From: Croceibacterium soli
GTDB taxonomy: Bacteria > Pseudomonadota > Alphaproteobacteria > Sphingomonadales > Sphingomonadaceae
Assembly (NCBI RefSeq): GCF_009828065.1
Contig: NZ_WTYK01000001.1
Span: 124,001 to 188,000 of the forward strand
Length of the DNA: 64,000 nt
Direction: 5' to 3'
In this document: one piece after another, positions 43,648 through 51,991 of the stretch
Numbering within the stretch: the stretch's first letter is position 1
How the letters are laid out: every line of letters begins with the position of its first letter
Notes under the pieces: generated by a model
What the model was told of the DNA's origin: nothing
Database searches by the model: none
The model's input: the letters and a program-made list of their open reading frames with translations, nothing else
Program-made: the position numbers and the translations under genes

Positions 43648-44222
43648 TCGTCCTCGCCTCCAAGAGCGCCTCCCGCCAGGCGATGCTCGCCGCTGCCGGC
43701 GTGGCGTTCGAGGCCCGCCGCGCAGCCGTCGACGAGCGCGCGCTCGAAGCCTCCCTTGGCGGCGCGCAGCCGGACCAGGTCGCCCTCGCCCTCGCCGAAG
43801 CCAAGGCCCTCGCCATCCCCGACGAGGAGAGGCCGGTCCTCGGCAGCGACTCGCTCGTCGTGGTCGGCGACCGGCGCTTCGACAAGCCCGCCAGCCGCCA
43901 GGAAGCGGCCGGACATTTGCGCGCCTTCTCCGGCCGGGTAATGCAGCTTCATTCCGCCGCCGCAATCGCCAAGGATGGCGCTATCGTCTGGCGCCATGCC
44001 GCCCTGGCGTCACTCCAGGTGCGCGACCTGTCGGAGCAGTTCATCGCCACCTACCTCGACGCAGAGTGGCCCGAGGTCTCAGGCTGCGTGGGCGTGTTCC
44101 GCATCGAGGCGCTCGGCGTGCAGCTGTTCGATCGAATCGAAGGCGATCACTTCACCGTGCTCGGCATGCCGCTCCTCCCCGTGCTCGGCGCCCTGCGTGA
44201 TCTCGGGGAGCTGCCGGCATGA
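43644..44222 (+). CDS. maf: Maf family nucleotide pyrophosphatase
   Basis: 192-residue Maf/HAM1-like pyrophosphatase, which hydrolyses non-canonical or surplus nucleoside triphosphates. The start [18 protein letters not shown] and the [16 protein letters not shown] segment with the catalytic Asp are family marks. The ending [12 protein letters not shown]-like stretch is also typical. Overlaps of 4 bases with PPSR and aroE place it in a tight operon. Older literature names it a septum formation inhibitor. Confidence 0.93.
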   Translation: MIVLASKSASRQAMLAAAGVAFEARRAAVDERALEASLGGAQPDQVALALAEAKALAIPDEERPVLGSDSLVVVGDRRFDKPASRQEAAGHLRAFSGRVMQLHSAAAIAKDGAIVWRHAALASLQVRDLSEQFIATYLDAEWPEVSGCVGVFRIEALGVQLFDRIEGDHFTVLGMPLLPVLGALRDLGELPA

Positions 44223-45088
44223 GCGAGGCGCCACAGGCCTATGCCGAAGTGATCGGCGATCCGATCGCCCAGTCGAAGTCCCCGGCGATCCACGGCTACT
44301 GGATCGGCCAGCTCGGCCTCGATGCGCGCTACGAAGCCTGCCACGTCACCGCGGCGGATCTTCCCGACTACATCGCCACCCGGCGCAAGGACCAGGCCTG
44401 GCGCGGCTGCAACGTGACCATGCCGCACAAGCTCGCCGTCATGCCCCTGCTCGACCGGCTCGACCCTTTGGCGGTGCGGATCGGCGCCGTGAACACCGTC
44501 GTGCGCAGGGAAGACGGTTCGCTCACCGGCTACAACACCGACGCGCCTGGATTCCTCGAACCGCTGAGGCCTTGGCTCGACCGGCGGCACCTGTTCCGCA
44601 TGGCCCGCGTGCTCGGCACCGGCGGCGCGGCGCGGGCGATCGTCGCCGCACTGGCGGGCGAGAACATGGTCATCGTCCTCGCCGGGCGCGACCCGGCCAA
44701 GGCCCGCGCCCTGCTCGACGAGCTGGACCCCGCAGGCGAGCACCACGCCGCCGATCTGGCCCACTTCGCCGATCCGACCGACTTCGCCTTCGACGACCGC
44801 GAAGGGTGCCTCGACCTGATCGTCAACGCCAGCCCGCTCGGCATGGCCGGCCAGCCGCCGCTGCCGTTCGACTTCAGCCACGCTCCGCCCGGCAGCCTCG
44901 TGTATGACATCGTCACCCACCCGCCCGACACCCAGCTCCTGCAGCAGGCGCGCGCCGAGGGCTTCCGCACGATCGACGGGCTCGCGATGCTGATCGGCCA
45001 GGCGGCCGCCGCCTTCGAACGCTTCTTCGGCCGCCCTCCCCCGCGAAAAGACGGCGACACCGGCCTCCGGCGCCTGCTGACGGCATGA
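44219..45088 (+). CDS. aroE: Shikimate dehydrogenase AroE
   Basis: 289-residue NADPH-dependent enzyme reducing 3-dehydroshikimate in aromatic amino-acid synthesis. The substrate site has [17 protein letters not shown] (residues 11-27) and [12 protein letters not shown] with the catalytic lysine; the cofactor loop is [15 protein letters not shown] near 137. The end has [18 protein letters not shown]. It overlaps maf and coaE by 4 bases each. Confidence 0.95.
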   Translation: MSEAPQAYAEVIGDPIAQSKSPAIHGYWIGQLGLDARYEACHVTAADLPDYIATRRKDQAWRGCNVTMPHKLAVMPLLDRLDPLAVRIGAVNTVVRREDGSLTGYNTDAPGFLEPLRPWLDRRHLFRMARVLGTGGAARAIVAALAGENMVIVLAGRDPAKARALLDELDPAGEHHAADLAHFADPTDFAFDDREGCLDLIVNASPLGMAGQPPLPFDFSHAPPGSLVYDIVTHPPDTQLLQQARAEGFRTIDGLAMLIGQAAAAFERFFGRPPPRKDGDTGLRRLLTA

Positions 45089-45678
45089 GCCGCCCGCTGG
45101 TCCTCGGGCTGACCGGCTCCATCGCCATGGGCAAGTCGACCGTGGCAGCAATGTTCGAGCGCCGCGGCGTTCCTGTGTTCGACGCCGACCGCGAAGTTCG
45201 CCGCATGCAGGGCCCCGGCGGCCCCCTGGTCGAGCAGATCGAGCACGCATTCCCCGGCACGACCGGCCCCGGCGGCGTCGACCGGGCGACGCTTGGCGCC
45301 CGCGTCTTCGGCGATCCCGCGGCCCTGGCCCGCCTCGAAGCCATCGTCCACCCGGCGGTGCGCGCCGCCCGGCGCGACTTCCTCGCCGCGCATGCAGATG
45401 CGCCGCTGGTCGTGCTCGACATCCCCCTGCTGTTCGAGAAAGGCGGCGCTGACGAGGTCGATCGCATCGCGGTCGTTTCCGCGCCTGCCCCCATCCAGCG
45501 CGAGCGTGCCCTCGCCCGCCCGGGCATGACCGCGCAGCGCCTCGCCGAAGTCCTCGCCCTGCAGATGCCTGACGCAGAAAAGCGCGCCCGGGCCGATTAC
45601 GTGATCGGCACCGGCGGCACCCTGGCGGAGACCGAGGCGGAAGTCGCGGCGCTCGTGGAGAAGCTTGCCTCGGCATGA
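45085..45678 (+). CDS. coaE: Dephospho-CoA kinase CoaE
   Basis: 197-residue P-loop kinase, last step of coenzyme A synthesis. Walker A GLTGSIAMGKSTVAAMF is at residues 8-24 (one residue differs from the usual GMGKS spacing but the lysine is kept), followed by DADREVRRM and DIPLLFEKGG. The aroE-coaE-dnaQ order is common near alphaproteobacterial origins. Confidence 0.96.
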   Translation: MSRPLVLGLTGSIAMGKSTVAAMFERRGVPVFDADREVRRMQGPGGPLVEQIEHAFPGTTGPGGVDRATLGARVFGDPAALARLEAIVHPAVRAARRDFLAAHADAPLVVLDIPLLFEKGGADEVDRIAVVSAPAPIQRERALARPGMTAQRLAEVLALQMPDAEKRARADYVIGTGGTLAETEAEVAALVEKLASA

Positions 45679-45725
45679 TTTCTGGCTCTTGCCAGCCGCG
45701 CGCGAGAGGCCGATAGTTGCAGCCG

Positions 45726-46409
45726 ATGCGGGAAATTGTGTTCGATACCGAAACCACGGGGCTCGATCCCAGAACCGGGGATCGGATGGTCGAGATCGGT
45801 TGCATCGAGCTGGTCAACCGAATGCCCACCGGCCGCACTTTCCACGCCTACTTCAATCCGGAACGGCCGATGCCGCTGGAAGCGGAGCAGGTCCACGGCC
45901 TGTGCGACAGCTTCCTGGCCGACAAGCCGTGCTTCCGCGAAGGCGTGCTCGAACTGCTGGACTTCATGGGCGATTCGCCCCTGGTGGCGCACAACGCGCA
46001 GTTCGATTTCGGCTTCCTCAACTACGAACTCGATGTCTGCGGCCACCCGTGCATCTCGCTGGATCGCATGGTGGACACGCTGGCCCTCGCCCGCCGCCGC
46101 CATCCCGGCGCCAAGCATTCGCTCGACGCGCTGTGCTCGCGCTACGGAATCGACCGCAGCCACCGGGTCCGCCACGGGGCGCTGCTCGATGCCGAGCTCC
46201 TGGCGCAAGTCTACGTCGAGCTGACCGGCGGCCGCCAGATCGGTCTCGGCCTGGTCGCCGAACGCGTCGAAACGGTGGTCCAGGTCGCCAGGTTCAGCCC
46301 GGCCCGCCGCGAATTCCGTCAGCCGCGCTTCCACGCGGCCAGCGCAGAGGAGCTGGCCCGGCACAAAGCCTTCGTCGAAACGTTGGATTCACCGCTCTGG
46401 GCCGCCTGA
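45726..46409 (+). CDS. dnaQ: DNA polymerase III epsilon subunit (3'-5' proofreading exonuclease)
   Basis: 227-residue DEDDh exonuclease. Exo I is VFDTETTGLDP with the two acidic ligands at residues 7-9, Exo II is LVAHNAQFDFGFLNYEL, and Exo III is HGALLDAELLAQVYVEL with the catalytic His. ATG at 45726 is used; a TTG nine bases upstream is in frame. It is followed by hpf after 50 bases. Confidence 0.96.
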   Translation: MREIVFDTETTGLDPRTGDRMVEIGCIELVNRMPTGRTFHAYFNPERPMPLEAEQVHGLCDSFLADKPCFREGVLELLDFMGDSPLVAHNAQFDFGFLNYELDVCGHPCISLDRMVDTLALARRRHPGAKHSLDALCSRYGIDRSHRVRHGALLDAELLAQVYVELTGGRQIGLGLVAERVETVVQVARFSPARREFRQPRFHAASAEELARHKAFVETLDSPLWAA

Positions 46410-46459
46410 CTTCCGTCGCGGCTCCACCGGTAACCGACAAGACAGGAGATCCCCGACAC

Positions 46460-47023
46460 ATGGAAATTCGCGTATCCGGCCATCAGATGGACACCGGCGC
46501 GGCGCTGCAGGAGCACGCCGCCGAGCGCCTCGACGGAATCGTCGAAAAGTATTTCAACCGCGCGATGTCCTCGCAGGTCACTTTCGGAAAGGCGCCCGCC
46601 AGCGCGTTCGCCTGCGATATCGTGATGCACGTGAACAACGGGCTGGTGCTGAAGGCGCACGGGCAGGCGCAGGATGCGCACCAATCCTTTGATCAGGCGG
46701 CCGACAAGATCGAGAAGCAGCTGCGACGCTACAAGCGCCGGCTGAAGGACCGGCACGAGCAGGCGAACCATGCCGCCCGCGAGGAAGACGCCGCCTATAC
46801 CGTGTTCGCGCCCGAGGAGCCGGAGGCTGAGGAAGCCGCGGATGCTCCGCCGGTGATTGCCGAAACTCGCATCGACGTGCCGGAAGTGAGCGTTTCCGAT
46901 GCGGTGATGATGCTGGACTTGCGCCACACCAACGCGCTGTTCTTCAAAAACGCTGGCACCGGGCGGCACAATATGGTTTACCGCCGCGATGACGGTTCGA
47001 TCGGATGGGTCGAGCCGTCCTGA
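46460..47023 (+). CDS. hpf: Ribosome hibernation promoting factor, long form
   Basis: 187-residue HPF that dimerises 70S ribosomes in stationary phase. The N-terminal S30AE domain is at residues 1-100 (MEIRVSGHQMDTGAALQEHA, then DKIEKQLRRYKRRLKDRH), an acidic linker follows, and the C-terminal dimerisation domain at 135-187 has VSDAVMMLDLRHTNALFFKNAGTG. ptsN lies downstream as in the rpoN-hpf-ptsN group, but rpoN is not here. Confidence 0.95.
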   Translation: MEIRVSGHQMDTGAALQEHAAERLDGIVEKYFNRAMSSQVTFGKAPASAFACDIVMHVNNGLVLKAHGQAQDAHQSFDQAADKIEKQLRRYKRRLKDRHEQANHAAREEDAAYTVFAPEEPEAEEAADAPPVIAETRIDVPEVSVSDAVMMLDLRHTNALFFKNAGTGRHNMVYRRDDGSIGWVEPS

Positions 47024-47069
47024 AGGCGGCGTTTCGGCCGCTATCCAGGCCCCACAGGCTCATAGCATT

Positions 47070-47103
47070 GCGGAGGCTCGGGCGCGCGCCGGCCTCCGCG
47101 TTT
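47070..47103 (+). terminator. Possible terminator hairpin after hpf
   Basis: An 8-bp stem GCGGAGGC (47070-47077) / GCCTCCGC (47092-47099) with a 14-base loop is followed by GTTTC. It lies between hpf and ptsN. The T-run is short, so it may be a weak or Rho-assisted stop. Confidence 0.45.
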
Positions 47104-47137
47104 CGCGCCCGGAAGGCGCGAACCCACGGAACTCTCG

Positions 47138-47599
47138 ATGAACGCACATTTCCTGTTTGAGCCCGATGCCGTCGGCATCGTTTCGGCGAAGTCGAAGGAT
47201 TCGATCCTGGAGCTTCTGGCCCAGCGATTCGCCGACAGCTATGGGCTGGACGCCGGCGACGTGCTCGATCGGCTGCAGGAGCGTGAACATCTTGGCAGCA
47301 CCGGCTTCGGGCGCGGCGTGGCCATCCCCCACGCGCGGGTCGACGGCCTGCGCAGGCCCGTGGCGGCCCTGCTCAAGCTGCAGGACCCGGTGGAGTTCGC
47401 CGCGGCCGACGGCTTGCCTGTCGATCTCGTTTTCGGCCTGGTCTCGCCCGAGCAGAGCGGCGTTGGCCATCTCCATGCCCTCGCCGCGATCTCGCGCCTG
47501 GTGCGCGATGAGCGGGTGCACGATGCCCTCAGCGAAGCGCCGGACGTCGAAGCGCTTTACGGGCTCATCGCCAATGCCGCCGACCGCGACGCGGCCTGA
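47138..47599 (+). CDS. ptsN: PTS IIA-like nitrogen regulatory protein PtsN (EIIA-Ntr)
   Basis: 153-residue EIIA domain of the nitrogen PTS phosphorelay. The phosphorylated histidine is in GRGVAIPHARVDGL (about residue 68), preceded by LQEREHLGSTGF. The end has LHALAAISRLVRDERVHDAL. It controls potassium transport and other processes in related bacteria. Its last 26 bases overlap the start of the thioesterase gene. Confidence 0.94.
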   Translation: MNAHFLFEPDAVGIVSAKSKDSILELLAQRFADSYGLDAGDVLDRLQEREHLGSTGFGRGVAIPHARVDGLRRPVAALLKLQDPVEFAAADGLPVDLVFGLVSPEQSGVGHLHALAAISRLVRDERVHDALSEAPDVEALYGLIANAADRDAA

Positions 47600-48059
47600 C
47601 GGGGCCGCTCCCGGGGCTGCGCTGCATTTCCGCGGGCTCGAAGCGCTCTATGCTTCGGCGCCGATCAACGCCCAGTTCGATTCCCGGCTGACGATTCCCG
47701 AGGAAGGCCACGCCAGGATCGCTTTCACGGTCGACGAGCGGGTCCACCACGCCGCGGGCGCGGCGCACGGAACGATCTACTTCAAGATGCTCGACGATGC
47801 CGCGTTCTACGCGGCGAATTCGCTGGTCACCGATCGCTTCCTGCTTACGACCGCTTTCAACCTGCACTTCACCAAGCCGATCCGTGCCGGCCGCGTGGTG
47901 GCGGAAGGGCGCTGGGTCAGCGGGCGGCGGCGGGTCTTCGTCGCCGAAGCGCACCTGACGGATGAGGAAGGCGACGAGATCGGCCGCGGCACCGGCACAT
48001 TCATGCGCTCCCGCATCGCGCTGTCCGGCCTGCCCGGCTACCGCCCCGAAAGCCGCTGA
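47574..48059 (+). CDS. PaaI family (hot-dog) thioesterase
   Basis: 161-residue protein with a hot-dog fold. The hallmark is GTIYFKMLDDAAFYAANSLV, then TAFNLHFTKPIRAGRVVAEG and GRGTGTFMRS. ATG at 47574 lies 26 bases within ptsN and is the first in-frame start before conserved sequence (ALHFRGLEALYASAPIN). Substrate is some acyl-CoA, not identifiable here. The DUF1491 gene follows after 3 bases. Confidence 0.87.
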   Translation: MPPTATRPDGAAPGAALHFRGLEALYASAPINAQFDSRLTIPEEGHARIAFTVDERVHHAAGAAHGTIYFKMLDDAAFYAANSLVTDRFLLTTAFNLHFTKPIRAGRVVAEGRWVSGRRRVFVAEAHLTDEEGDEIGRGTGTFMRSRIALSGLPGYRPESR

Positions 48060-48062
48060 GCG

Positions 48063-48404
48063 ATGGAAGACCGGCTTCCCGCGCATATGGAAGTAACCGG
48101 TTTGCTGCGCGCGGTGGAGACCGCCGGGGGCTTCGGCATGGTTATCGCGAAAGGTGAACGCGACGCCGGCACATTGCTCGTCGTGTGTTGCGAAAACGGC
48201 ACAGCCTGCCGCGCCTACGAGCGCATGCCCCGCGCCGATGGCACCCGCGGGTGGGCCCTATCCAAAGCACAAGATCCTGAAAATCCCTCCGAATTTGCCG
48301 ATTACCTGCAGCGGAGGGCGTGCCAGGACCGCGATTTGTGGGTCGTGGAGCTGGACGTCGCGAATGGTGAACGGTTCATCGGTTTGCCGGGAACCATCGA
48401 TTGA
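48063..48404 (+). CDS. DUF1491 family protein
   Basis: 113-residue protein of the DUF1491 family, common in alphaproteobacteria. Core sequence RLPAHMEVTGLLRAVETAGG and AKGERDAGTLLVV at residues 4-42, with RACQDRDLWVVELD near the end. Function unknown. It starts 3 bases after the thioesterase stop and is the last gene of the rightward run from the origin; a GGCCCC/GGGGCC hairpin (48411-48431) lies just beyond it. The 48405-48613 gap otherwise shows nothing I can name. Confidence 0.88.
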   Translation: MEDRLPAHMEVTGLLRAVETAGGFGMVIAKGERDAGTLLVVCCENGTACRAYERMPRADGTRGWALSKAQDPENPSEFADYLQRRACQDRDLWVVELDVANGERFIGLPGTID

Positions 48405-48613
48405 CTGCCCGGCCCCGCAGGGTATGGGGCCGCATCTTCCAACAGCGCAGGCGGTCAAACGGCACCGAATACTTCGGTTGCCCGGATCAGCGCGCAGTCG
48501 GGGGGCGGCCGGCAGGCTGCAGGACGGATCACGGGGAATTTCCCAGGTTGTCGAACGTACAACCGTGACCGCCAGCCTGCGTCGGGGCGTCAACCGCCTT
48601 GAACCGGGTAAGT

Positions 48614-49288
48614 ATGAGTCGCAGGAATCATCGGGTCGCCATTTTCGCGGCGGCCGCCACGTTGCTGTTTTCTTTTATCACCACCGACGGATCCGGTGCT
48701 TACGCACAGGCCAACGAACCCCTGACCGCCCAGAGCGTGCCCGCCGGCACCCAGGCGAGCGCTCCTTCAGCTCCGGCGAACGAGCCGCGCTTCGTCGCCC
48801 ATGAGGTGGTTCAGCCCCTTACCCCAGAAGCCGACGACTCCGTCGAAGACACCGACGATTCCGTCGAAGCTGCCTCCCTGCGCGATCTCGTCGCCATGAT
48901 GGACACCGGCGCGGAGCCTTCCGGCGACATGCTGTGCCTGGCCCAGGCGATCTACTTCGAAGCGCGCGGCGAACCCCTCGCCGGCCAGCTCGCCGTCGGA
49001 CGCGTGGTCGTCAATCGCGCCGAATCCTCCGCATTCCCCGACGATTACTGCGGCGTGGTCAAGCAGCCGGCGCAGTTCTCGTTCGTGAAGAATGGCTGGA
49101 TCCCCCAGGCGAAGAGCGGCTCGCCCGCCTGGCACCGCGCCAAGGCGATCGCCCGCATCGCCCACCAGGAACTGTGGGATAGCGCCGCGCACGACGCCCT
49201 GTTCTTCCACGCCACCCGCGTGCGTCCCAGCTGGGCCCGCCAGAAGATCGCCCGCGCCACCATCGAACGCCACGTCTTCTACCGCTGA
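48614..49288 (+). CDS. SleB-type cell wall hydrolase (Hydrolase_2 domain), exported
   Basis: 224-residue exported hydrolase. A signal peptide or uncleaved anchor covers residues 1-30 (RNHRVAIFAAAATLLFSF), followed by a Pro/Ala-rich and acidic linker with EDTDDSVEAA. The SleB-like domain at about 100-224 has LCLAQAIYFEARGEPLAGQ, with the catalytic-type Glu, VGRVVVNR and ALFFHATRVRPSW. ATG at 48614 is used; an ATG 15 bases upstream is in frame. It probably acts on peptidoglycan, with the other wall enzymes of the window. Confidence 0.89.
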   Translation: MSRRNHRVAIFAAAATLLFSFITTDGSGAYAQANEPLTAQSVPAGTQASAPSAPANEPRFVAHEVVQPLTPEADDSVEDTDDSVEAASLRDLVAMMDTGAEPSGDMLCLAQAIYFEARGEPLAGQLAVGRVVVNRAESSAFPDDYCGVVKQPAQFSFVKNGWIPQAKSGSPAWHRAKAIARIAHQELWDSAAHDALFFHATRVRPSWARQKIARATIERHVFYR

Positions 49289-49324
49289 GGGCGGCTCCAA
49301 GCCGCCAGCTACAAACCCTTCACC

Positions 49325-49393
49325 CGTCATCCCCGCGAAAGCAGGGACCTACCGCCAGATCGCGCCTGGGTCCCCGCCCCCGCGAGGATGACG
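49325..49393. repeat. Family D repeat (CGTCATCCCCGCG type)
   Basis: CGTCATCCCCGCGAAAGCAGG at the left and CCCGCGAGGATGACG at the right are inverted copies, enclosing GGGACCTACCGCC and GCGCCTGGGTCCC. It lies between the convergent SleB and xthA genes and is close in type to family C. Confidence 0.8.
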
Positions 49394-49407
49394 ATGAGGA
49401 CAACATT

Positions 49408-49505
49408 CTCCGCGCCTTTGCGCCTCTGCGAGCGCATATCCTGCACCGCATCGCGGCGCTGCCCGGTTGATTGATTGCGCACGCAGAGGCGCGGAGGCGC
49501 AAAGG
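49408..49505. repeat. Family E inverted repeat
   Basis: CTCCGCGCCTTTGCGCCTCTGCG at 49408-49430 and its near inverse CGCAGAGGCGCGGAGGCGCA at 49482-49501 bracket 50 bases. It abuts the family D copy at its left. No reading frame is convincing in 49289-49631. Confidence 0.8.
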
Positions 49506-49565
49506 GCCTCTCATCGACGCTGCTATTCTCCAGTATCCGTGCGCCAGCGGCAACCTCCGCCATAG

Positions 49566-49597
49566 GTTCCCGCTTTCGCGGGATTGACGATGAGGGA
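49566..49597. repeat. Family D half-repeat
   Basis: TCCCGC-TTTC-GCGGGA forms a perfect 6-bp hairpin, followed by TTGACGATGAGGG, the usual right end of family D. The left end is missing. Confidence 0.7.
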
Positions 49598-49631
49598 TAG
49601 ACGTCGCCGCTGATCCTTCGGCACCGAGGCC

Positions 49632-50405
49632 CTAATCCCGGATGCCGACCCACACCGGCGCATGATCGCTGGCTTTCTCGCGCCCGCGGTATTCCTTGTC
49701 GACTCCGGCGGAGACCATTCGGTCGGCCGTTTCCGGCGACAGCAGCAGGTGATCGATGCGGAAGCCGTGGTCGCGCTGCCAGGCGCCGGCCTGGTAGTCC
49801 CAGAAGGTCCACACCCCGCCGCGCGGGTTCAGCGTCGCCAGCGCGTCGGTCCAGCCGTCGCCCAGGATGCGGGCGTAGGCCGCGCGCGATTCCGGCTGCA
49901 TCAGGGCGTCGTTGGCCATCGCCGAAACCGACCACACGTCGCGGTCCTCCGGGATCACATTAAAATCGCCGACCACCACCGTGGGCCGCTCGCGCTCCAG
50001 CAGTTCGCACAACCGGATGCGCAGGCGTTCCATCCAGGCGAGCTTGTAGTCGAACTTCGGCCCGGGCTGCGGATTGCCGTTCGGCAGGTAGAGGTTCACC
50101 ACCCGCACGCCGCGGACGTCCGCTTCGATGAATCGCGCCTGTTCGTCCAGCGGATCGCCCGGCAGGCCGTGAACGACCTCCAGCGGGTCTTCCCCATCGA
50201 CCAGGATGGCGACGCCGTTGAAGCCCTTCTGCCCGTGCCACGCGGCGCGGTAGCCGATCTTCTCGAACTCCTCCGCCGGGAAGCTTTCGTCCTGGCACTT
50301 GATCTCCTGCAGGCAGGCGACCGCCGGGCGCGTCTCCTCGAGCCACTCCAGAAGGCGCGGCAGGCGCGCCTTGATGCCGTTGATGTTGAAGGAAGCGATC
50401 CGCAC
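49632..50405 (-). CDS. xthA: Exodeoxyribonuclease III
   Basis: 257-residue AP endonuclease/3'-5' exonuclease of base excision repair. Motifs: MRIASFNINGIKARL, LQEIKCQDESFP with the metal Glu, LYLPNGNPQPG, VVGDFNVIPEDRDVW and ASDHAPVWV with the catalytic Asp-His. Length is normal. Together with the exonuclease-ligase pair at 15-18 kb it is one of three DNA-repair genes in the window. The iron-sulfur gene follows upstream on the same strand. Confidence 0.96.
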   Translation of the reverse strand: MRIASFNINGIKARLPRLLEWLEETRPAVACLQEIKCQDESFPAEEFEKIGYRAAWHGQKGFNGVAILVDGEDPLEVVHGLPGDPLDEQARFIEADVRGVRVVNLYLPNGNPQPGPKFDYKLAWMERLRIRLCELLERERPTVVVGDFNVIPEDRDVWSVSAMANDALMQPESRAAYARILGDGWTDALATLNPRGGVWTFWDYQAGAWQRDHGFRIDHLLLSPETADRMVSAGVDKEYRGREKASDHAPVWVGIRD

Positions 50406-50415
50406 GAGCGGCAGT

Positions 50416-50745
50416 CTAGATGCCGAAGCTCGATCCGCAACCGCATCCCGCCGCGGCGTTGGGGTTTTCGACCTTGAAGGCCGCTCCGCCGAGCGATTCG
50501 ACGAAGTCGATCGTGCTGCCGGCGACGAGGTCCAGGCTGACCGGATCGACCACCAGCCGCACGCCGTCGGTCTCGCTCACGTAATCGTCGCTCTCGCTCG
50601 TGTCCGCGAGATCGAACTTGTACTGGAACCCTGAACAGCCCCCTCCTTCCACGGAAAGGCGCAGGATCGGCGGCTTGCCCTGGCGTTCGGCGATCCGGCC
50701 GACCCGCTTGGCGGCGGCCGGGGTGAGGGCAAGGTTGGTGCTCAT
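50416..50745 (-). CDS. erpA: HesB/IscA family iron-sulfur cluster insertion protein (ErpA-like)
   Basis: 109-residue A-type carrier. The three cluster cysteines are in VEGGGCSGFQY and the C-terminal GCGCGSSF. LTPAAAKRV is the typical start. A-type carriers of this length next to xthA are usually annotated ErpA; separating ErpA from IscA by eye is not certain. It would load clusters onto proteins such as class I fumarase encoded nearby. Confidence 0.9.
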   Translation of the reverse strand: MSTNLALTPAAAKRVGRIAERQGKPPILRLSVEGGGCSGFQYKFDLADTSESDDYVSETDGVRLVVDPVSLDLVAGSTIDFVESLGGAAFKVENPNAAAGCGCGSSFGI

Positions 50746-50776
50746 GCGCCCGATGTAGGGTGCCGGGCCGGTGCTC

Positions 50777-51208
50777 TCAAGCCATCTGGATATATTGGCG
50801 CATCTGCTCGGCTTCGGCGGTGACCTCGTCGATCCGGCTTTTCACCAGGTCGCCGATCGAGATGAAGCCGATCATTGCGCCGTGCTGCATAACCGGCAGG
50901 TGGCGGATCCGGCGGCGGGTCATCAGCGCCAGGGCTTCGTCCACCGTCGTGCCGGGCGAGATCGTCACCGGCGGCGATGTCATGACGTCGCCCACCTGGC
51001 GGTCGAGGCACAGCGAACCCTCGTCGGCCAGGCTGTAGAGCACGTCGCGTTCGGAGAAGATCCCGGCCACTTCGCCGCCGAGCAGGACCGGCATCGCACC
51101 GATCCGCTTTTCGGCCAGCAGCTGCACGGCTTCGCGTACCGTGGCCCCGGCTGGACACGTGTAGATGTCGGCGGGATTTCGGGTGGCAATCAACTGGGCG
51201 ATGTCCAT
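50777..51208 (-). CDS. Tandem CBS-domain protein
   Basis: 143-residue protein made of two CBS domains (about residues 5-62 and 75-132), each with the expected hydrophobic pattern and a GIFSERDV or GFISIGDLVK motif. Such stand-alone pairs bind adenine nucleotides and sense energy state. ATG at 51208 follows GGGAGA at good distance; a start 24 bases upstream is less supported. Divergent from the small membrane protein gene. Confidence 0.9.
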   Translation of the reverse strand: MDIAQLIATRNPADIYTCPAGATVREAVQLLAEKRIGAMPVLLGGEVAGIFSERDVLYSLADEGSLCLDRQVGDVMTSPPVTISPGTTVDEALALMTRRRIRHLPVMQHGAMIGFISIGDLVKSRIDEVTAEAEQMRQYIQMA

Positions 51209-51310
51209 GGCGCTCTCCCTTTGCCCGGCCATTGTGCCACATCACGCGGCGAAGAGCGAATCTGCGCTGGGGGAATTGCCAGTACGCCCGGGGAGGCCCA
51301 TGTGGGCCCC

Positions 51311-51604
51311 ATGGCCCGACGTTCTCCGCTCGACGATCCGCAGAAGGCCGCGCACGCCTGGGCGCGCTACCGGCGGCTGATGCGCGGGATGTTCCTGTTC
51401 ACGGTCGCGGTCGTGGTCCTGGCGCTGGCGGCGATCTACAACCAGACCGGCATGGTGTCGGTGCACTTCTTCATCGCCACCGCCCTCGGAATCGGCCTGG
51501 CGATGCTGCTGATGGCCGCCCTCATGGGGCTGGTTTTCCTATCGAGCGGGACCGGGCATGACGAATCCGTCTCCGATCACATGCACGAAGATGATAAAGA
51601 TTAG
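51311..51604 (+). CDS. Small two-helix membrane protein
   Basis: 97 residues: a basic N-terminus ([16 protein letters not shown]), membrane segments at about 25-45 and 54-78, and an acidic C-terminal tail ([15 protein letters not shown]). The pattern matches small alphaproteobacterial inner-membrane proteins without a defined role. Its stop overlaps the stop of the convergent ferredoxin gene by 4 bases. Confidence 0.72.
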   Translation: MARRSPLDDPQKAAHAWARYRRLMRGMFLFTVAVVVLALAAIYNQTGMVSVHFFIATALGIGLAMLLMAALMGLVFLSSGTGHDESVSDHMHEDDKD

Positions 51605-51909
51605 AGTTCCCGCCCCCGTAGCCGAAACTCCTCCACCGGCACCCCGCCGATGAGGTGTTCCTGGATGATCCGTTCGAGCACCTCCTCGGTGCAGGAATGG
51701 TACCAGACCCGGTCCGGCCACACGACCGCGATCGGCCCCGCCGCGCAGATCTGCAGGCAATCCGCCTTGGTCCGCTGAACCCCGCCCTTGCCGACGAGGC
51801 CGAGCTGCTTCAGCCGCTTCTTGAGGTACTTCCAGGCGCGCTCGCCTTCCTCGCGACTGCAGCACTCCTGCTTTTCGGACATCGCGCACAGGAAGATCTG
51901 GCGGCCCAC
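51601..51909 (-). CDS. (2Fe-2S) thioredoxin-like ferredoxin, start uncertain
   Basis: Thioredoxin-fold [2Fe-2S] ferredoxin. Cluster cysteines appear in [19 protein letters not shown] and [13 protein letters not shown]. From GTG at 51909 it has 102 residues, but homologous-looking sequence continues upstream ([16 protein letters not shown]) for about 25 codons with no ATG, GTG or TTG in frame until the popZ-like stop. The only near-start upstream is ATT at 51984. Either the GTG is the true start and the helix is absent, or translation begins at a rare codon. Electron partner unknown. Confidence 0.78.
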   Translation of the reverse strand: MGRQIFLCAMSEKQECCSREEGERAWKYLKKRLKQLGLVGKGGVQRTKADCLQICAAGPIAVVWPDRVWYHSCTEEVLERIIQEHLIGGVPVEEFRLRGREL

Positions 51910-51991
51910 CGTTTCGCCGCCGATCTTGTCCAGCGCGGCTCTGGCCTGCGCCAGTTCCCCGGCTGTTGTCGCTGGATCGCTAATGAGCCGC

